64,000 bases of DNA from Sphingobium lignivorans. Its GTDB lineage: Bacteria; Pseudomonadota; Alphaproteobacteria; Sphingomonadales; Sphingomonadaceae. Position numbers and translations under genes: made by a program. Under the pieces are notes generated by a model. The model searched no databases and was not told the origin of the DNA. It was given only the letters and a program-made list of their open reading frames with translations. The first letter of the stretch is position 1; each line of letters starts with the position of its first letter. Positions 19,480-28,281 of this stretch are shown here, in pieces. The stretch lies in the NCBI RefSeq assembly GCF_014203955.1, contig NZ_JACHKA010000001.1, positions 2,325,001-2,389,000 of the forward strand. The letters run 5' to 3'.

Positions 19480-20042
19480 CAGTCAGCCCGCTTCACATAT
19501 TCGCGCTCGTAGACGTCCACGATGATGCGCGTGCCGGTCGTGATGTGCGGCGGCACCATGACGCGCACGCCATTGTCGAGAATGGCGGGCTTGTAGCTGG
19601 CCGAAGCAGTCTGCCCCTTCACCACGGCGTCGGCTTCCACGACGGTGGCTTCCACCTGCTCGGGGAGCTGCACGCTGATCGGGCGCTCCTCGTACATTTC
19701 GAGCATCACCATCATGCCATCCTGCAGGAAGGCAGCGGCATCGCCCACCAGATCGGTCGGCAGGCTGATCTGCTCGTAGGTCTCCGTGTCCATGAAGACG
19801 AGCATGTCGCCCTCGGCATAGAGATACTGGAAATCCTTGGTATCGAGGCGGATGCGCTCGACCGTCTCGGCGGAGCGGAAGCGCACATTGTTCTTGCGGC
19901 CGTCGATGAGGTTCTTCAGCTCCACCTGCATGTAGGCGCCGCCCTTGCCGGGCTGGGTGTGCTGGATCTTCACGGCGCGCCAGAGACCGCCTTCATATTC
20001 GATATTGTTGCCGGGACGGATGTCCACGCCGCTGATCTTCAT
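19479..20042 (-). CDS. efp: Elongation factor P
   Basis: Relieves ribosome stalling at polyproline. 187 aa in three beta-barrel domains: KOW-like N-terminus, OB and C-terminal ([18 protein letters not shown]). The modifiable lysine is K33 in the loop QPGKGGAY, so an EpmA-type modification is possible. ATG 20042 gives [12 protein letters not shown], the normal start. The frame continuing upstream is not part of the protein. Confidence 0.96.
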   Translation of the reverse strand: MKISGVDIRPGNNIEYEGGLWRAVKIQHTQPGKGGAYMQVELKNLIDGRKNNVRFRSAETVERIRLDTKDFQYLYAEGDMLVFMDTETYEQISLPTDLVGDAAAFLQDGMMVMLEMYEERPISVQLPEQVEATVVEADAVVKGQTASASYKPAILDNGVRVMVPPHITTGTRIIVDVYEREYVKRAD

Positions 20043-20230
20043 GAGGATCGCCTGTCTGCTAAGGTTGGAAAGAGCCGGAGCGCCCTCTACGCGTCTTGGC
20101 GCGGCTCGGCAAGTGGGGCGCGTTCGGGCGAGCCGGGCGCCTGCCCGCGCTTGTCCCGCCGCCCCGGCTGTTCTCAAGCCGGCCGGAAGCGGCTATCCCA
20201 TCCGGAAAAGACGGCAAGGAGAGGATCGTC

Positions 20231-20632
20231 ATGACGCGCACGCCCGAGGAGCAGGCGAATGTCCGGCTGGTGCTGGACCTGTTCGAGAAAGTGCTCATTC
20301 CGATGGACAAGACGCTGGTCGACGATTTCATCGCGGAGGATTATCTGCAGCACAGCTCGCTCGCCGAGCCCGGGCGCGAGGCGCTGAAGGCCTGGCTCGA
20401 CCATGTCCGCGCGGTTTCGCCGCAGGCCACCCAGACGATCCATCGCGTCTTCGCCGAGGGCGACCATGTCATCACGCACCAGCATGTCGTGCGCTGGCCC
20501 GGCGACCCCGGCTTCGCGGTGTGCGACATCTTCCGCATCCGCGACGGCCGCATCGTCGAGCATTGGGACGTGCTGCAGGAAATCCCGGAAAAGCCGGTCA
20601 ATCCCAACTCGATGTTCGAGAATGGGCGGTAG
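20231..20632 (+). CDS. SnoaL-like / NTF2-family polyketide-cyclase-type protein
   Basis: 133-aa single-domain protein. Typical features are DFIAEDYLQHS, DHVITHQHVVRW and IFRIRDGRIVEHWDVLQ, where the His and Asp line the pocket in SnoaL-like enzymes. ATG 20231 is preceded by AAGGAG. It is divergent from efp across a 188-base gap in which I see no other feature. Enzymatic activity and substrate are unknown. Confidence 0.85.
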   Translation: MTRTPEEQANVRLVLDLFEKVLIPMDKTLVDDFIAEDYLQHSSLAEPGREALKAWLDHVRAVSPQATQTIHRVFAEGDHVITHQHVVRWPGDPGFAVCDIFRIRDGRIVEHWDVLQEIPEKPVNPNSMFENGR

Positions 20633-20750
20633 GGCGGATCGATGGCCGTGGGGCGGCCTGCAGATGGCGGTTATTCGGTATTCGTCCGGAAGGGGCCTGT
20701 CGGGATACGACGACATTGCGGACATCGCTCAGTTTTGAGATCATCTCTGA

Positions 20751-21143
20751 ATGCGGTCGTTGAACGTCTTGTTTGTGAGTTGTGCAGCGCTTCTATCCTG
20801 TGCCCCGCAGCCAGTCCTCATAGCTTCGGACCGATGTTGGTCCGTCGCCGTTGGCGACAAGGTTGAAGGCACAGCGCTCCTCTTCGCCAATGCAGGCGAA
20901 GGATGCATTGAATGCGGTGCATCTGTGTCGGGGCGCGGCTGCTCCGGGGTAGGATTTTCAACCGGAAATGACGCCGTGGCTCAAGCATATGATCGTATCG
21001 TGCATTCAGCGCCGGCAGATAACCTCGGATTTGTCCGCCAGGTTGTTTTCTTGTCGGGAGAGGTTGTCGCTAATGCAGCGACAGGAAAGCAGATGATCCG
21101 TGCCACCAGCTTACGGCTCGCAACGGAAGATGGCGGCACGTAG
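20751..21143 (+). CDS. Putative lipoprotein of unknown function, lower GC
   Basis: 130-aa protein beginning MRSLNVLFVSCAALLSCAPQ, a signal peptide with a lipobox-like LLSC, so probably an outer-membrane or periplasmic lipoprotein. The mature part has four further cysteines (CW, CIECG, GCSG) and a Gly/Ser-rich stretch. Codon use is less GC biased than its neighbours. No homology recognised. It stands alone between a SnoaL-like gene and a repeat-rich gap. Confidence 0.6.
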   Translation: MRSLNVLFVSCAALLSCAPQPVLIASDRCWSVAVGDKVEGTALLFANAGEGCIECGASVSGRGCSGVGFSTGNDAVAQAYDRIVHSAPADNLGFVRQVVFLSGEVVANAATGKQMIRATSLRLATEDGGT

Positions 21144-21254
21144 AGACCGATGAGAGCCGACCGACCGTTTTTCACCCTAATCGAGCCATTCCGCTATGAC
21201 ATGGCCTTTCGTAAAAGCAGACTCTTCGGACACGACGTCATTGCTGCTGTTGCT

Positions 21255-21377
21255 CTCTCCCCTTGAGGGGAGAGAAACGGAGGCTTGTCAGCGTGCTGAC
21301 TAGCCGAAGTTGAGAGGGGGCCAGCAGCCAGCGTGCGACCTCCCCTCTCCCAACCCTCTCCCCTGAAGGGGAGAGGG
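21255..21377. repeat. Intergenic repeat bounded by CTCTCCCC/GGGGAGAG hairpins
   Basis: The left end is the perfect 20-base palindrome CTCTCCCCTTGAGGGGAGAG. The right end is CCCTCTCCCCTGAAGGGGAGAG plus two bases (21354-21377). The intervening part carries TCAGCGTGCTGA and GTTGAGAGGGGG. Such units are common intergenic repeats in alphaproteobacteria. The 601-base stretch 21144-21744 contains this unit and the one after it and no supported gene. Confidence 0.7.
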
Positions 21378-21443
21378 CTACGGGCGACCCAACAGCGGAC
21401 AGCCTGGACAAAAGGCTGTTGGCAGCAGCGCCGCGTTTCCGCC

Positions 21444-21608
21444 GTCATTCCCGTGCACACGGGAATCCAGCCGTGACGGTGCGATGCTGCGCGGTGGTGA
21501 TCCCGGCAACATGCGATGACGGCGCAGACGGGACTTCGCACCGGACAGTGCCTGCACCCTCGGCTGCCGTCGAAAGGGTGACTGGATTCCCGTTTGCACG
21601 GGAATGAC
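21444..21608. repeat. 165-bp palindrome-ended repeat (GTCATTCCCGTG family)
   Basis: Starts GTCATTCCCGTGCACACGGG and ends with the complementary CTGGATTCCCGTTTGCACGG followed by GAATGAC. Each end is itself a hairpin (CCCGTG/CACGGG) and the two ends are inverted copies of one another. A solo end of the same family occurs at 35558-35584. Confidence 0.8.
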
Positions 21609-21744
21609 GAGGAAAGGTAGGGGCGCCTCCCCTCCTTATCATTCCGCCCGGGTGGTGCAGGCCGTTGAAGCGGATGCCGCGCCGGCCCGCGCCTTGGTCG
21701 CGCTGTCGGCGCCATCGGCCCGGCGAGACCGCGTGGGCGCGGGT

Positions 21745-22371
21745 TTACAGGCGCGCGGCGATCGCTGCGACGCCGTTGCGCACGCCTTCGAACATCTGCC
21801 CCTGCGCGAAGGCGGGGATCATCTCCTGCTCGATGATGCTCTGGCATGTCTCGTCGGTCAGCCTGGCTTCCATGCCATAGCCCACCGCGATGCGGACGAG
21901 CTGTTCGCGCGGCGCGACGAGGATCACCACGCCGTCATCGATGCCCTTGCGCCCGATGCCCCAGCGATTGCCCAGATCGCGCGCATAGCCGGCAATGTCG
22001 CGACCGCCGAGCGTGGGCACGGTGGCGACGACGAGCTGGTGGCCGGTGCGCGCCTCGAGGGCAGAGAGGTCGCGAGTCAGCGCGTCGCGCTCGGCCGTGC
22101 TGAATAGCGCCGCGGCGTCCGTGACGCGCCCGGCCAGCGCGAGATCATGGCCGGGCGCGGGCAGGGAGGCCTCGGGTGCGGATGCTTGGGGCGCGGATGC
22201 CTCGGGCACGGATGCTTCGGATGGGGTCGTGTCTGTGGCGGGGCGCGTTTCGGATTGCGCCGGTTGGGCGTGTCCGCACGCCGACAAGCCGGGCCCGCCA
22301 GCCACGACGAGGAACAAGGCGGCAGCGGCGAGCGGGCCGTGCAAGGCCCTCAGCCGATGCCGGCCGGTCAT
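21745..22371 (-). CDS. TPM-domain (YgcG-type) lipoprotein
   Basis: 208-aa protein with an N-terminal hydrophobic segment ending in LSAC, a likely lipobox. A low-complexity spacer of repeated EAS/P-A-P units follows, then a TPM domain (ALFSTAERDALTRDLSALE, HQLVVATVPTLGG, NRWGIGRKGIDDGVVILVAP, RIAVGYGMEARLTDE). TPM domains occur in proteins linked to photosystem repair and membrane quality control; the bacterial role is unclear. ATG 22371 overlaps the thiE stop by four bases, so it is co-translated with thiE. Usual family members have a C-terminal membrane helix, which is absent here. Confidence 0.88.
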   Translation of the reverse strand: MTGRHRLRALHGPLAAAALFLVVAGGPGLSACGHAQPAQSETRPATDTTPSEASVPEASAPQASAPEASLPAPGHDLALAGRVTDAAALFSTAERDALTRDLSALEARTGHQLVVATVPTLGGRDIAGYARDLGNRWGIGRKGIDDGVVILVAPREQLVRIAVGYGMEARLTDETCQSIIEQEMIPAFAQGQMFEGVRNGVAAIAARL

Positions 22372-22994
22372 CCCAGCACCGGCGTGAAGGCTGCGACGCC
22401 AGCACCCGGGCCATCCGGATGGTTCCAGACCGCACCGCTCACCGCGAGGAAATCCGCGCCCGCCTCGACCAGCGGCCGGGCGTTCTGCGCCGTGATGCCG
22501 CCGATCGCGACGCAGGGCAGCTCGAACAGCGAGGACCACCAGCGCAGGATATCCGGCTCAGGCCGGTGGCTCGTCTCCTTGGTCTCTGTGGGATAGAAGG
22601 CGCCGAACGCGACATAGTCTGCCCCCGCCTCCCCGGCTTCCATCGCCAGATGGCGGCTGTCATGACAGGTCACGCCGATCTGCGGGCCCGGCCCGAGGAT
22701 GCGGCGCGCCTCGGCGGGATCGCCATCGCCCTGCCCCAGATGCACGCCGTCCGCGCCGAGGCGCTTGGCCAGCGCGATGCTGTCATTGACGATGAAGGCG
22801 ACCTCCCGCTCGGCGCACAGCGCCTGCAACGGGACGGCGAGCCGCGCGATCTCATGCTCGTCGATGCCCTTGAGGCGGAGCTGGACCGCCGCGACCGGCC
22901 CTCCGTCGAGCGCCGCCTTCAGTTGCGCCGGGAAATCCGGGCCGATGGCGGGCGGGGAAATGAGATAGAGCTGGCAGGACGGCATATGGGTCAT
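22368..22994 (-). CDS. thiE: Thiamine phosphate synthase
   Basis: Joins HMP-PP and thiazole phosphate to make thiamine phosphate. 208-aa TIM-barrel protein with LYLISPP at the start, QLRLKG, FIVNDSIALAKRLGADGVHLGQ (diphosphate and Mg site), GVTCHDSRH, GAFYPTETK and CVAIGGITAQNA. I see no TPP riboswitch in the 150 bases upstream, so regulation is not evident. Overlaps the TPM-protein gene. Confidence 0.93.
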   Translation of the reverse strand: MTHMPSCQLYLISPPAIGPDFPAQLKAALDGGPVAAVQLRLKGIDEHEIARLAVPLQALCAEREVAFIVNDSIALAKRLGADGVHLGQGDGDPAEARRILGPGPQIGVTCHDSRHLAMEAGEAGADYVAFGAFYPTETKETSHRPEPDILRWWSSLFELPCVAIGGITAQNARPLVEAGADFLAVSGAVWNHPDGPGAGVAAFTPVLG

Positions 22995-23150
22995 GCCGCC
23001 GCCTTAGAACATGTTCCGCCCGGATTGAATCGGAACCTGCGGGGGATGGTTCTTTTGGCTGGGGATATGTCGGGAGATGCGCTTCCGGGCGGCGTGGGCG
23101 AATTCCGAGCCCATGGCGACGCGCCATCTCGTCATCTCGCCATTCACGAG

Positions 23151-23255
23151 GTCATCCCGGACTCGATCCGGGATCCCGCTGCCTTGAAAATCGCCGGAAT
23201 CCAGACGGTCTGATAAAAAGGAAGAAGCGGGATCCCGGATCGAGTCCGGGATGAC
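23151..23255. repeat. 105-bp palindrome-ended dispersed repeat, copy 2
   Basis: Begins GTCATCCCGGACTCGATCCG and ends CGGATCGAGTCCGGGATGAC, a nearly perfect terminal inverted repeat. The interior is inverted relative to copy 1 at 17918-18022, yet the bases just to the right (TTGTTCATGA) agree in both. It ends six bases before the stop codon of the minus-strand membrane-protein gene, whose stop lies in that conserved flank. The gap 22995-23260 holds this repeat and no gene that I see. Confidence 0.85.
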
Positions 23256-23260
23256 ATTGT

Positions 23261-23785
23261 TCATGAGGAGAGATGGTGCGCCATGGCCTCGGAATTTGTT
23301 GACGCCGCCTCGCGCAGGTGCGGCGCCAGCGCCGCGACGAAGGCCGCGCGATCATCGAGCCGGTGCGCGAGGCGGGTGACGGTGCGGCGGCCCATGGGCA
23401 GCGGGCCGTCCAGATCGATCATGATGTTGGGCCAGGCGATCAGCGCCAAGTTGGCGGTCTGCCGGTCCCGCACCAGGGTCCTGTCCCAGGAGGTGCGCAG
23501 CCCTGCGATCCGATCGAGCGGGACGGAAATCGAGCGCAGCCAGCCGCAGCGCCACAGCAGCACGCCGTCGCGGATCTCGACCGGGCGCGCGCGGAACGAG
23601 CGGATGAGCGCGACGAGCCAGAGGAACGCGGCAATGCTCATCACCGAGAGGAGCAGCGCCAGCCATGGCTGCCACAAGGCGACGAGCAGGTGGAGGACGG
23701 CGGTCTCCACCGCCATCAGCCCGGCCAGCACCCACATCATCGGCGCGAGGCTGCGATGATAAGGAAAGCGCTCCGCCTCGCTCAT
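23261..23785 (-). CDS. Membrane protein of unknown function with two N-terminal helices
   Basis: 174 aa. After a short cytoplasmic N-terminus, two hydrophobic helices form a hairpin (APMMWVLAGLMAVETAVLHL and WLALLLSVMSIAAFLWLVAL). A soluble beta-rich domain follows (VEIRDGVLLWRCGWLRSISV, then ANLALIAWPNIMIDLDGP), in the style of bacterial PH-like domain proteins. No clear family name. It starts 6 bp after gpx ends and is probably co-transcribed with it. Its stop codon falls in the flank of the adjacent repeat. Confidence 0.7.
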   Translation of the reverse strand: MSEAERFPYHRSLAPMMWVLAGLMAVETAVLHLLVALWQPWLALLLSVMSIAAFLWLVALIRSFRARPVEIRDGVLLWRCGWLRSISVPLDRIAGLRTSWDRTLVRDRQTANLALIAWPNIMIDLDGPLPMGRRTVTRLAHRLDDRAAFVAALAPHLREAASTNSEAMAHHLSS

Positions 23786-23791
23786 GACCGG

Positions 23792-24334
23792 TCAGGCGGC
23801 CAGCGCATCCTCGATGGCGGAGACCAGCGCGGGATCGTCAGGCCGGGTGTCCGGTGCGAAGCGGGCAATCACGGTGCCATCGCGGCCGACGAGGAACTTC
23901 TCGAAATTCCAGAGCAGTTCGGGCGGGGCATTGGGCACCATGCCATAGCCGCGCAGCCGCTCGCGGAACGGGCCATCATTGTCAGCCTGCGGGATGGCGG
24001 CGGTGAGCTGCGCATAAAGCGGGTGCTTGTCCGGCCCCGTTGCCACCAGCTTCTCGAACATGGGGAAATCCACGCCGAAATTGGTGGTGCAGAAACTCTC
24101 GATCTCCGCGTTCGTCCCGGGCTCCTGCCCCGCGAAATCATTGGCGGGGAAACCCAGGACGACGAGTCCCTTGTCCCGATAAGCGGCATGGAGCGCTTCC
24201 AGCCCCTCATATTGCGGAGTGAGGCCACATTTGGACGCGACGTTCACGATCAGCAGCACCTTGCCGGCATAATCCGCCAGCGAAGCCTCGGCGCCACGAA
24301 TGGTCCTGAGCGGGATGTCGGCAAGCGCGGTCAT
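23792..24334 (-). CDS. Glutathione peroxidase family protein
   Basis: Thiol peroxidase of the Gpx fold, 180 aa, cytoplasmic. The catalytic motif NVASKCG gives Cys36, so it is the Cys (not Sec) type. Two further family blocks are present: GFPANDFAGQEPG (with Ala where many have Cys) and WNFEKFLVGRDG, which supplies the catalytic Trp and Asn. The extra resolving Cys is less certain. ATG 24334 gives MTALADIPLRT; residues encoded upstream overlap the terminator of fda and are discounted. Confidence 0.93.
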   Translation of the reverse strand: MTALADIPLRTIRGAEASLADYAGKVLLIVNVASKCGLTPQYEGLEALHAAYRDKGLVVLGFPANDFAGQEPGTNAEIESFCTTNFGVDFPMFEKLVATGPDKHPLYAQLTAAIPQADNDGPFRERLRGYGMVPNAPPELLWNFEKFLVGRDGTVIARFAPDTRPDDPALVSAIEDALAA

Positions 24335-24352
24335 GAGCGGTCTCCGGGCAAG

Positions 24353-24385
24353 AAAAAGGCAGCGGCCCAAGCATAGGCCGCTGCC
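24353..24385 (-). terminator. Intrinsic terminator downstream of fda
   Basis: On the minus strand the perfect 10-bp stem GGCAGCGGCC / GGCCGCTGCC with an 8-base loop is followed by five T residues. It ends the fda transcript just before gpx. Confidence 0.85.
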
Positions 24386-24432
24386 CTCATCCTGTCACCG
24401 GCGGAATGCCCGGCCAGGCCCCGCCGCGCCGG

Positions 24433-25335
24433 TCAGGCCGGAACCTTGTCCACGGAAGCCTCGTAGATCTCGTCGATCGCGCTCGCCAGCGAGGCGTTGA
24501 ATTCCTCATCGCTCATCTGGTGGCGCAGATCCTCCAGCAGCGCGCGGCTGAAGCTCGCGATCACGCCGCGATTCTTCGCCAGCTCGACGCAGGCCTCGGG
24601 GCGCTTGAAGCCGCCGGACAGGGCGACCACGCGCAGCACCTTGGGATGATCCACCAGCGGATCGAACAGGCCGGACTTCTCCGGCAGGGAGAGCTTGAGC
24701 ATCACCTGCTCGCCCTCGGGCAGCGCATCGAGCGCCTTGAGGATTTCCTCGAGCAGGATCTGGTCGGCCTGCGCGCGCTCGGGGCTCTTGATGTTCACTT
24801 CCGGCTCGATGATCGGCATCAGGCCGCCCGCGCGCACCTGCTGTGCGACCTCGAACTGCTGCTTGACGATCGCCGCGATGCCCTCGCGATTGGCGAGATT
24901 GATGACCGAGCGCTCCTTGGTGCCGAACACGCCCAGCCCCTTGGCGCGGCTCAGGAGCGCGTCCAGATCGGGCATCGGCTTCATCATCTGCACGCCGTTC
25001 GCCTCGGCTTCGAGGCCCTTGTCGATCTTGATGAAGGGCACGACGCCGCGCTCGATGAGCGCCGCGGGCGTCGGCTTGCCATCGACGGTGCCGTCCATGG
25101 TCTTCTCGAAGAGGATGGCGCCAAGCACCTTCTCGCCCGTGAAGGCCGGCGAGGTGATGATGCGGCTGCGCATCTGGTGGATGAGGCCGAACATCTCGTC
25201 ATCGCCGGAATAGGCGCTTTCCTCGATGCCATAGCCCAGCAAGGCCTTGGGCGTTGAACCGCCGCTCTGGTCGAGCGCGGCGATGAAGCCTTTTCCGGAA
25301 GCGATCTTGGCGGTCATGTCGGCTTGCTGCATCAT
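24433..25335 (-). CDS. fda: Class I fructose-bisphosphate aldolase
   Basis: Cleaves fructose-1,6-bisphosphate to two triose phosphates, or the reverse in gluconeogenesis. About 300 aa, Schiff-base type. FIAALDQSGGSTPKALLGYG near the N-terminus is the class I bacterial signature. The lysine region is in VMLKLSLPEKSG, and the glycine-rich phosphate loop is ALSGGFKRPEA. I start at the first of two tandem ATGs (25335 or 25332) after AGGATGG. The longer frame upstream is a shadow of the next small gene. A 160-base gap (25336-25495) without features separates it from that gene. Confidence 0.93.
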   Translation of the reverse strand: MMQQADMTAKIASGKGFIAALDQSGGSTPKALLGYGIEESAYSGDDEMFGLIHQMRSRIITSPAFTGEKVLGAILFEKTMDGTVDGKPTPAALIERGVVPFIKIDKGLEAEANGVQMMKPMPDLDALLSRAKGLGVFGTKERSVINLANREGIAAIVKQQFEVAQQVRAGGLMPIIEPEVNIKSPERAQADQILLEEILKALDALPEGEQVMLKLSLPEKSGLFDPLVDHPKVLRVVALSGGFKRPEACVELAKNRGVIASFSRALLEDLRHQMSDEEFNASLASAIDEIYEASVDKVPA

Positions 25336-25495
25336 CCCATCCTGTTTCCATGAATCCCAGAAGGCGCCCGCAGGTGCCCCGTTCGAAGTCTCTTTCACGG
25401 GCGCGCGGCAAATTGCAAGCCGGTCAATCATGGTAGCGCCACCGCCTGGCCTGCCCAGCGGGCACGCGATCTCAGGGAGGGGCTCAGCGATGGCC

Positions 25496-25774
25496 TCAGT
25501 GATGATCGTCCGGCCACTCGAAATCCGCGTCCACGACCGGCGTCGGACGCGGGAAGGCGCGGGCATCCCGCACGAGCAGCAGCCCCAGGCCCAGCACCGC
25601 GTCCGGTCCCTGATGCGGATCGAGCCCCATCTCCTGCATCCAGGCCACCAGCCTGGCGCTATTCTCGAAGATACCGATCGCCGCCATCTCGATGCCGCCC
25701 ACCGCATAGCTCTGCGGCGGGCGCGGCGCCTCGCCGCTCTCCAGCATCCCGAGAATATCGTCCCTGACCGTCAT
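25496..25774 (-). CDS. Small hypothetical protein between pgk and fda
   Basis: 92-aa acidic cytoplasmic protein starting MTVRDDILGMLESGEAP and ending FEWPDDHH, without recognisable catalytic motif, signal or membrane segment. It sits between two glycolytic genes in the same direction (112 bp after pgk). Conserved placement would suggest a link to sugar metabolism, but I cannot show it. Confidence 0.65.
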   Translation of the reverse strand: MTVRDDILGMLESGEAPRPPQSYAVGGIEMAAIGIFENSARLVAWMQEMGLDPHQGPDAVLGLGLLLVRDARAFPRPTPVVDADFEWPDDHH

Positions 25775-25886
25775 GCCGACCCCATCGAAAGCGTTGCGTC
25801 AATCGCTTCGCAACCTAACGATGTGCAGCGCCCGCGCAAGGCCGCCGGCGACAGATGCGCCGGCCCGCCCACGATGGCGGCGCGGC

Positions 25887-27095
25887 TCAGGCCTCCGCCA
25901 TCAGCGCGGCGACGCCGGGCAGCTCCTTGCCTTCCATCCATTCCAGGAAAGCGCCGCCCGCCGTGGAGACGAACGAGAAGTCGGCGGCCACGCCGGCATG
26001 GTTGAGCGCGGCGACGGTGTCGCCACCGCCCGCCACGGAGACCAGCGAGCCTTCCACGGTGAGCGCCGCGGCGGTCTTCGCCAGCGCGACGGTCGCCGTA
26101 TCGAAAGGCGCCAGCTCGAACGCGCCGAGCGGGCCGTTCCAGACCAGCGTGCGACAGGTCTTGAGCACGTCCGCCAGCGCCTCGACGGCGGCGGGGCCGA
26201 CATCGAGAATCATTTCGTCGGCCGCCACTTCATTGACGTTGCACAGCCGGTAGCTGGGCGGATTGGCCGCGAATTCCTTCGCCACCGCCACGTCATAGGG
26301 CAGATGGATGGTGCAGCCGGCTTCCTCGGCCCGGTCGAAGATCTCGTTGGCGGTCGACACGAGATCATGCTCGCACAGCGACTTGCCGACATCCACGCCG
26401 CGCGCGGCAAGGAAGGTGTTGGCCATGCCGCCGCCGATGATGAGATGATCGACCTTCGCGACCAGATTCTCCAGCACGGCGAGCTTGGTGGAGACCTTGG
26501 CGCCGCCGACCACAACCGCGACCGGCTTTTGCGGATTGCCGAGCGCCGCTTCCAGCGCATCCAGCTCCTTCTCCATCGATCTGCCCGCAAAGGCCGGCAA
26601 GCGATGGGCCAGCCCCTCGGTGGAGCTATGCGCGCGGTGCGCGGCGGAAAAGGCGTCGTTCACATAGAAGTCGCCCAGCGCCGCCATGGCGTCCGACAGC
26701 GCGGGATCATTCTTTTCCTCGCCCGCATGGAAGCGGGTGTTCTCGAGAATGGCGATGTCGCCCGGGCGCATCACGGCGATGCCGGCAGCCGCCGCCTCGC
26801 CCTGGCAATCGGGAATGAACTGCACGTCGCGGCCCAGCACCTGCCCCAGCCCGCGCGTGACCAGCGAGAGCGACATGTCCGGGGTCTTCTGCCCCTTGGG
26901 CCGCCCGAAATGCGCGAGGATGAGCACCTTGGCGCCCTTGTCCGCCAGCTCCAGCAGCGTCGGCACGGCAGCGCGCAGCCGCGTGTCATCGCTCACCGAA
27001 CCATCCTGCATGGGCACGTTGAGATCCTCGCGAACCAGCACCGTCTTGCCGGTGATGTCGCCCATGTCGTCGATTGTCCTGAAAGATTTGGACAT
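25887..27095 (-). CDS. pgk: Phosphoglycerate kinase
   Basis: Transfers phosphate between 1,3-bisphosphoglycerate and ADP. 402 aa. Diagnostic blocks are visible: [14 protein letters not shown] (substrate site), [45 protein letters not shown] and the C-terminal nucleotide loop [16 protein letters not shown] 27095 lies 153 bases after the gap gene, in the same direction. Confidence 0.97.
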   Translation of the reverse strand: MSKSFRTIDDMGDITGKTVLVREDLNVPMQDGSVSDDTRLRAAVPTLLELADKGAKVLILAHFGRPKGQKTPDMSLSLVTRGLGQVLGRDVQFIPDCQGEAAAAGIAVMRPGDIAILENTRFHAGEEKNDPALSDAMAALGDFYVNDAFSAAHRAHSSTEGLAHRLPAFAGRSMEKELDALEAALGNPQKPVAVVVGGAKVSTKLAVLENLVAKVDHLIIGGGMANTFLAARGVDVGKSLCEHDLVSTANEIFDRAEEAGCTIHLPYDVAVAKEFAANPPSYRLCNVNEVAADEMILDVGPAAVEALADVLKTCRTLVWNGPLGAFELAPFDTATVALAKTAAALTVEGSLVSVAGGGDTVAALNHAGVAADFSFVSTAGGAFLEWMEGKELPGVAALMAEA

Positions 27096-27248
27096 GCCGT
27101 GCTCCCCACAGGTCTTGCCGCTCGTGCGGGCGTTTCCAGAGCTTCGCGGCGGCGCGGCGGGGACGTTTTCGCCCCGGACCCGCGCCCGCCGTCATGCGAA
27201 CCGCCGCCGCCGCCCGCATGGGGCAACAGGGCGGCGCGCCTTTTTGCC

Positions 27249-28259
27249 TTACATCAGGCCAGCGACCACCTTGCTGGTGTCGATCATGCGGTTCGAGAAA
27301 CCCCATTCATTGTCGTACCAGGAGAGGACGCGGACCAGCTTGCCGTCGATCACGGCCGTTTCCAGGCTGTCGACGGTGGAGCTGCGCGGATCGCCATTAT
27401 AGTCGATCGAGACCAGCGGCTCGTCCGAATAGCCGAGGATACCCTTGAGCGGACCGCTCTCCGACGCCGCCTTCAGGAGGCCGTTCACTTCCTCGATGGT
27501 CGTGGCGCGGCCGGCGATGAACTTGAGGTCGACGACCGAGACGTTGGGCGTGGGCACGCGCACGGACGAACCGTCCAGCTTGCCCTTGAGTTCCGGCAGC
27601 ACTTCGCCCACGGCGCGGGCGGCGCCCGTCGTGGTCGGGATCATGGAGAGCGCGGCGGCACGGGCGCGGCGCATGTCCTTGTGCAGCTGGTCCAGCGTGT
27701 TCTGGTCGTTGGTGTAGCTGTGGATCGTGGTCATGAACCCGCTCTCGATACCGAGCGCATCGTGCAGCACCTTGGCAAGCGGGGCGAGGCAGTTGGTGGT
27801 GCAGCTCGCATTGGAGATCACGACGTCCTCGGCGGTCAGCGCCTCGTGATTGACGCCGTAGACCACGGTGCGATCAACGCCGGTGGCGGGCGCCGAGATG
27901 ACGACGCGCTTGGCGCCGGCGGTCAGGTGCGCGCTGGCCTTCTCCTTGCTCGCGAAGATGCCGGTGCATTCCAGCGCGATTTCCACGCCCATGTCCGCAT
28001 GCGGCAGCTTGGCGGGATCGCGCTCGGCCGTCACCTTGATGCGCTTGCCGTCGATGACGAGCGTGTCGCCGTCGACGCCGACTTCGCCCGGGAACGCGCC
28101 GTGGACGCTGTCACGCTTGAAGAGCAGGGCGTTGGACTTGGCGTCGCCCAGATCATTGATCGCCACCAGCTCGAAGTCGTGATCGGTCCGCTCAAGCAGG
28201 GCGCGCGCGACAAGGCGCCCGATCCGTCCGAAGCCGTTGATTGCTACCTTGGTGGCCAT
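27249..28259 (-). CDS. gap: Glyceraldehyde-3-phosphate dehydrogenase, type I
   Basis: NAD-dependent phosphorylating dehydrogenase, 336 aa. The Rossmann start [15 protein letters not shown], the catalytic Cys in [15 protein letters not shown], the HSYTNDQ segment and the final [13 protein letters not shown] are all intact. It follows tkt by 22 bases, so tkt-gap-pgk form one transcript. Confidence 0.97.
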   Translation of the reverse strand: MATKVAINGFGRIGRLVARALLERTDHDFELVAINDLGDAKSNALLFKRDSVHGAFPGEVGVDGDTLVIDGKRIKVTAERDPAKLPHADMGVEIALECTGIFASKEKASAHLTAGAKRVVISAPATGVDRTVVYGVNHEALTAEDVVISNASCTTNCLAPLAKVLHDALGIESGFMTTIHSYTNDQNTLDQLHKDMRRARAAALSMIPTTTGAARAVGEVLPELKGKLDGSSVRVPTPNVSVVDLKFIAGRATTIEEVNGLLKAASESGPLKGILGYSDEPLVSIDYNGDPRSSTVDSLETAVIDGKLVRVLSWYDNEWGFSNRMIDTSKVVAGLM

Positions 28260-28281
28260 GAATGATCTCCTTTCCTTGTTC

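Noticed and set aside
21194..21847. 217-codon frame across the repeat-rich gap before the TPM gene
   Set aside because: It runs through hairpin repeats and has no conserved residues or ribosome site; the gap looks non-coding.
22995..23150. Possible TPP riboswitch before thiE
   Set aside because: No CTGAGA or ACCTGATC-type thi-box elements are present.
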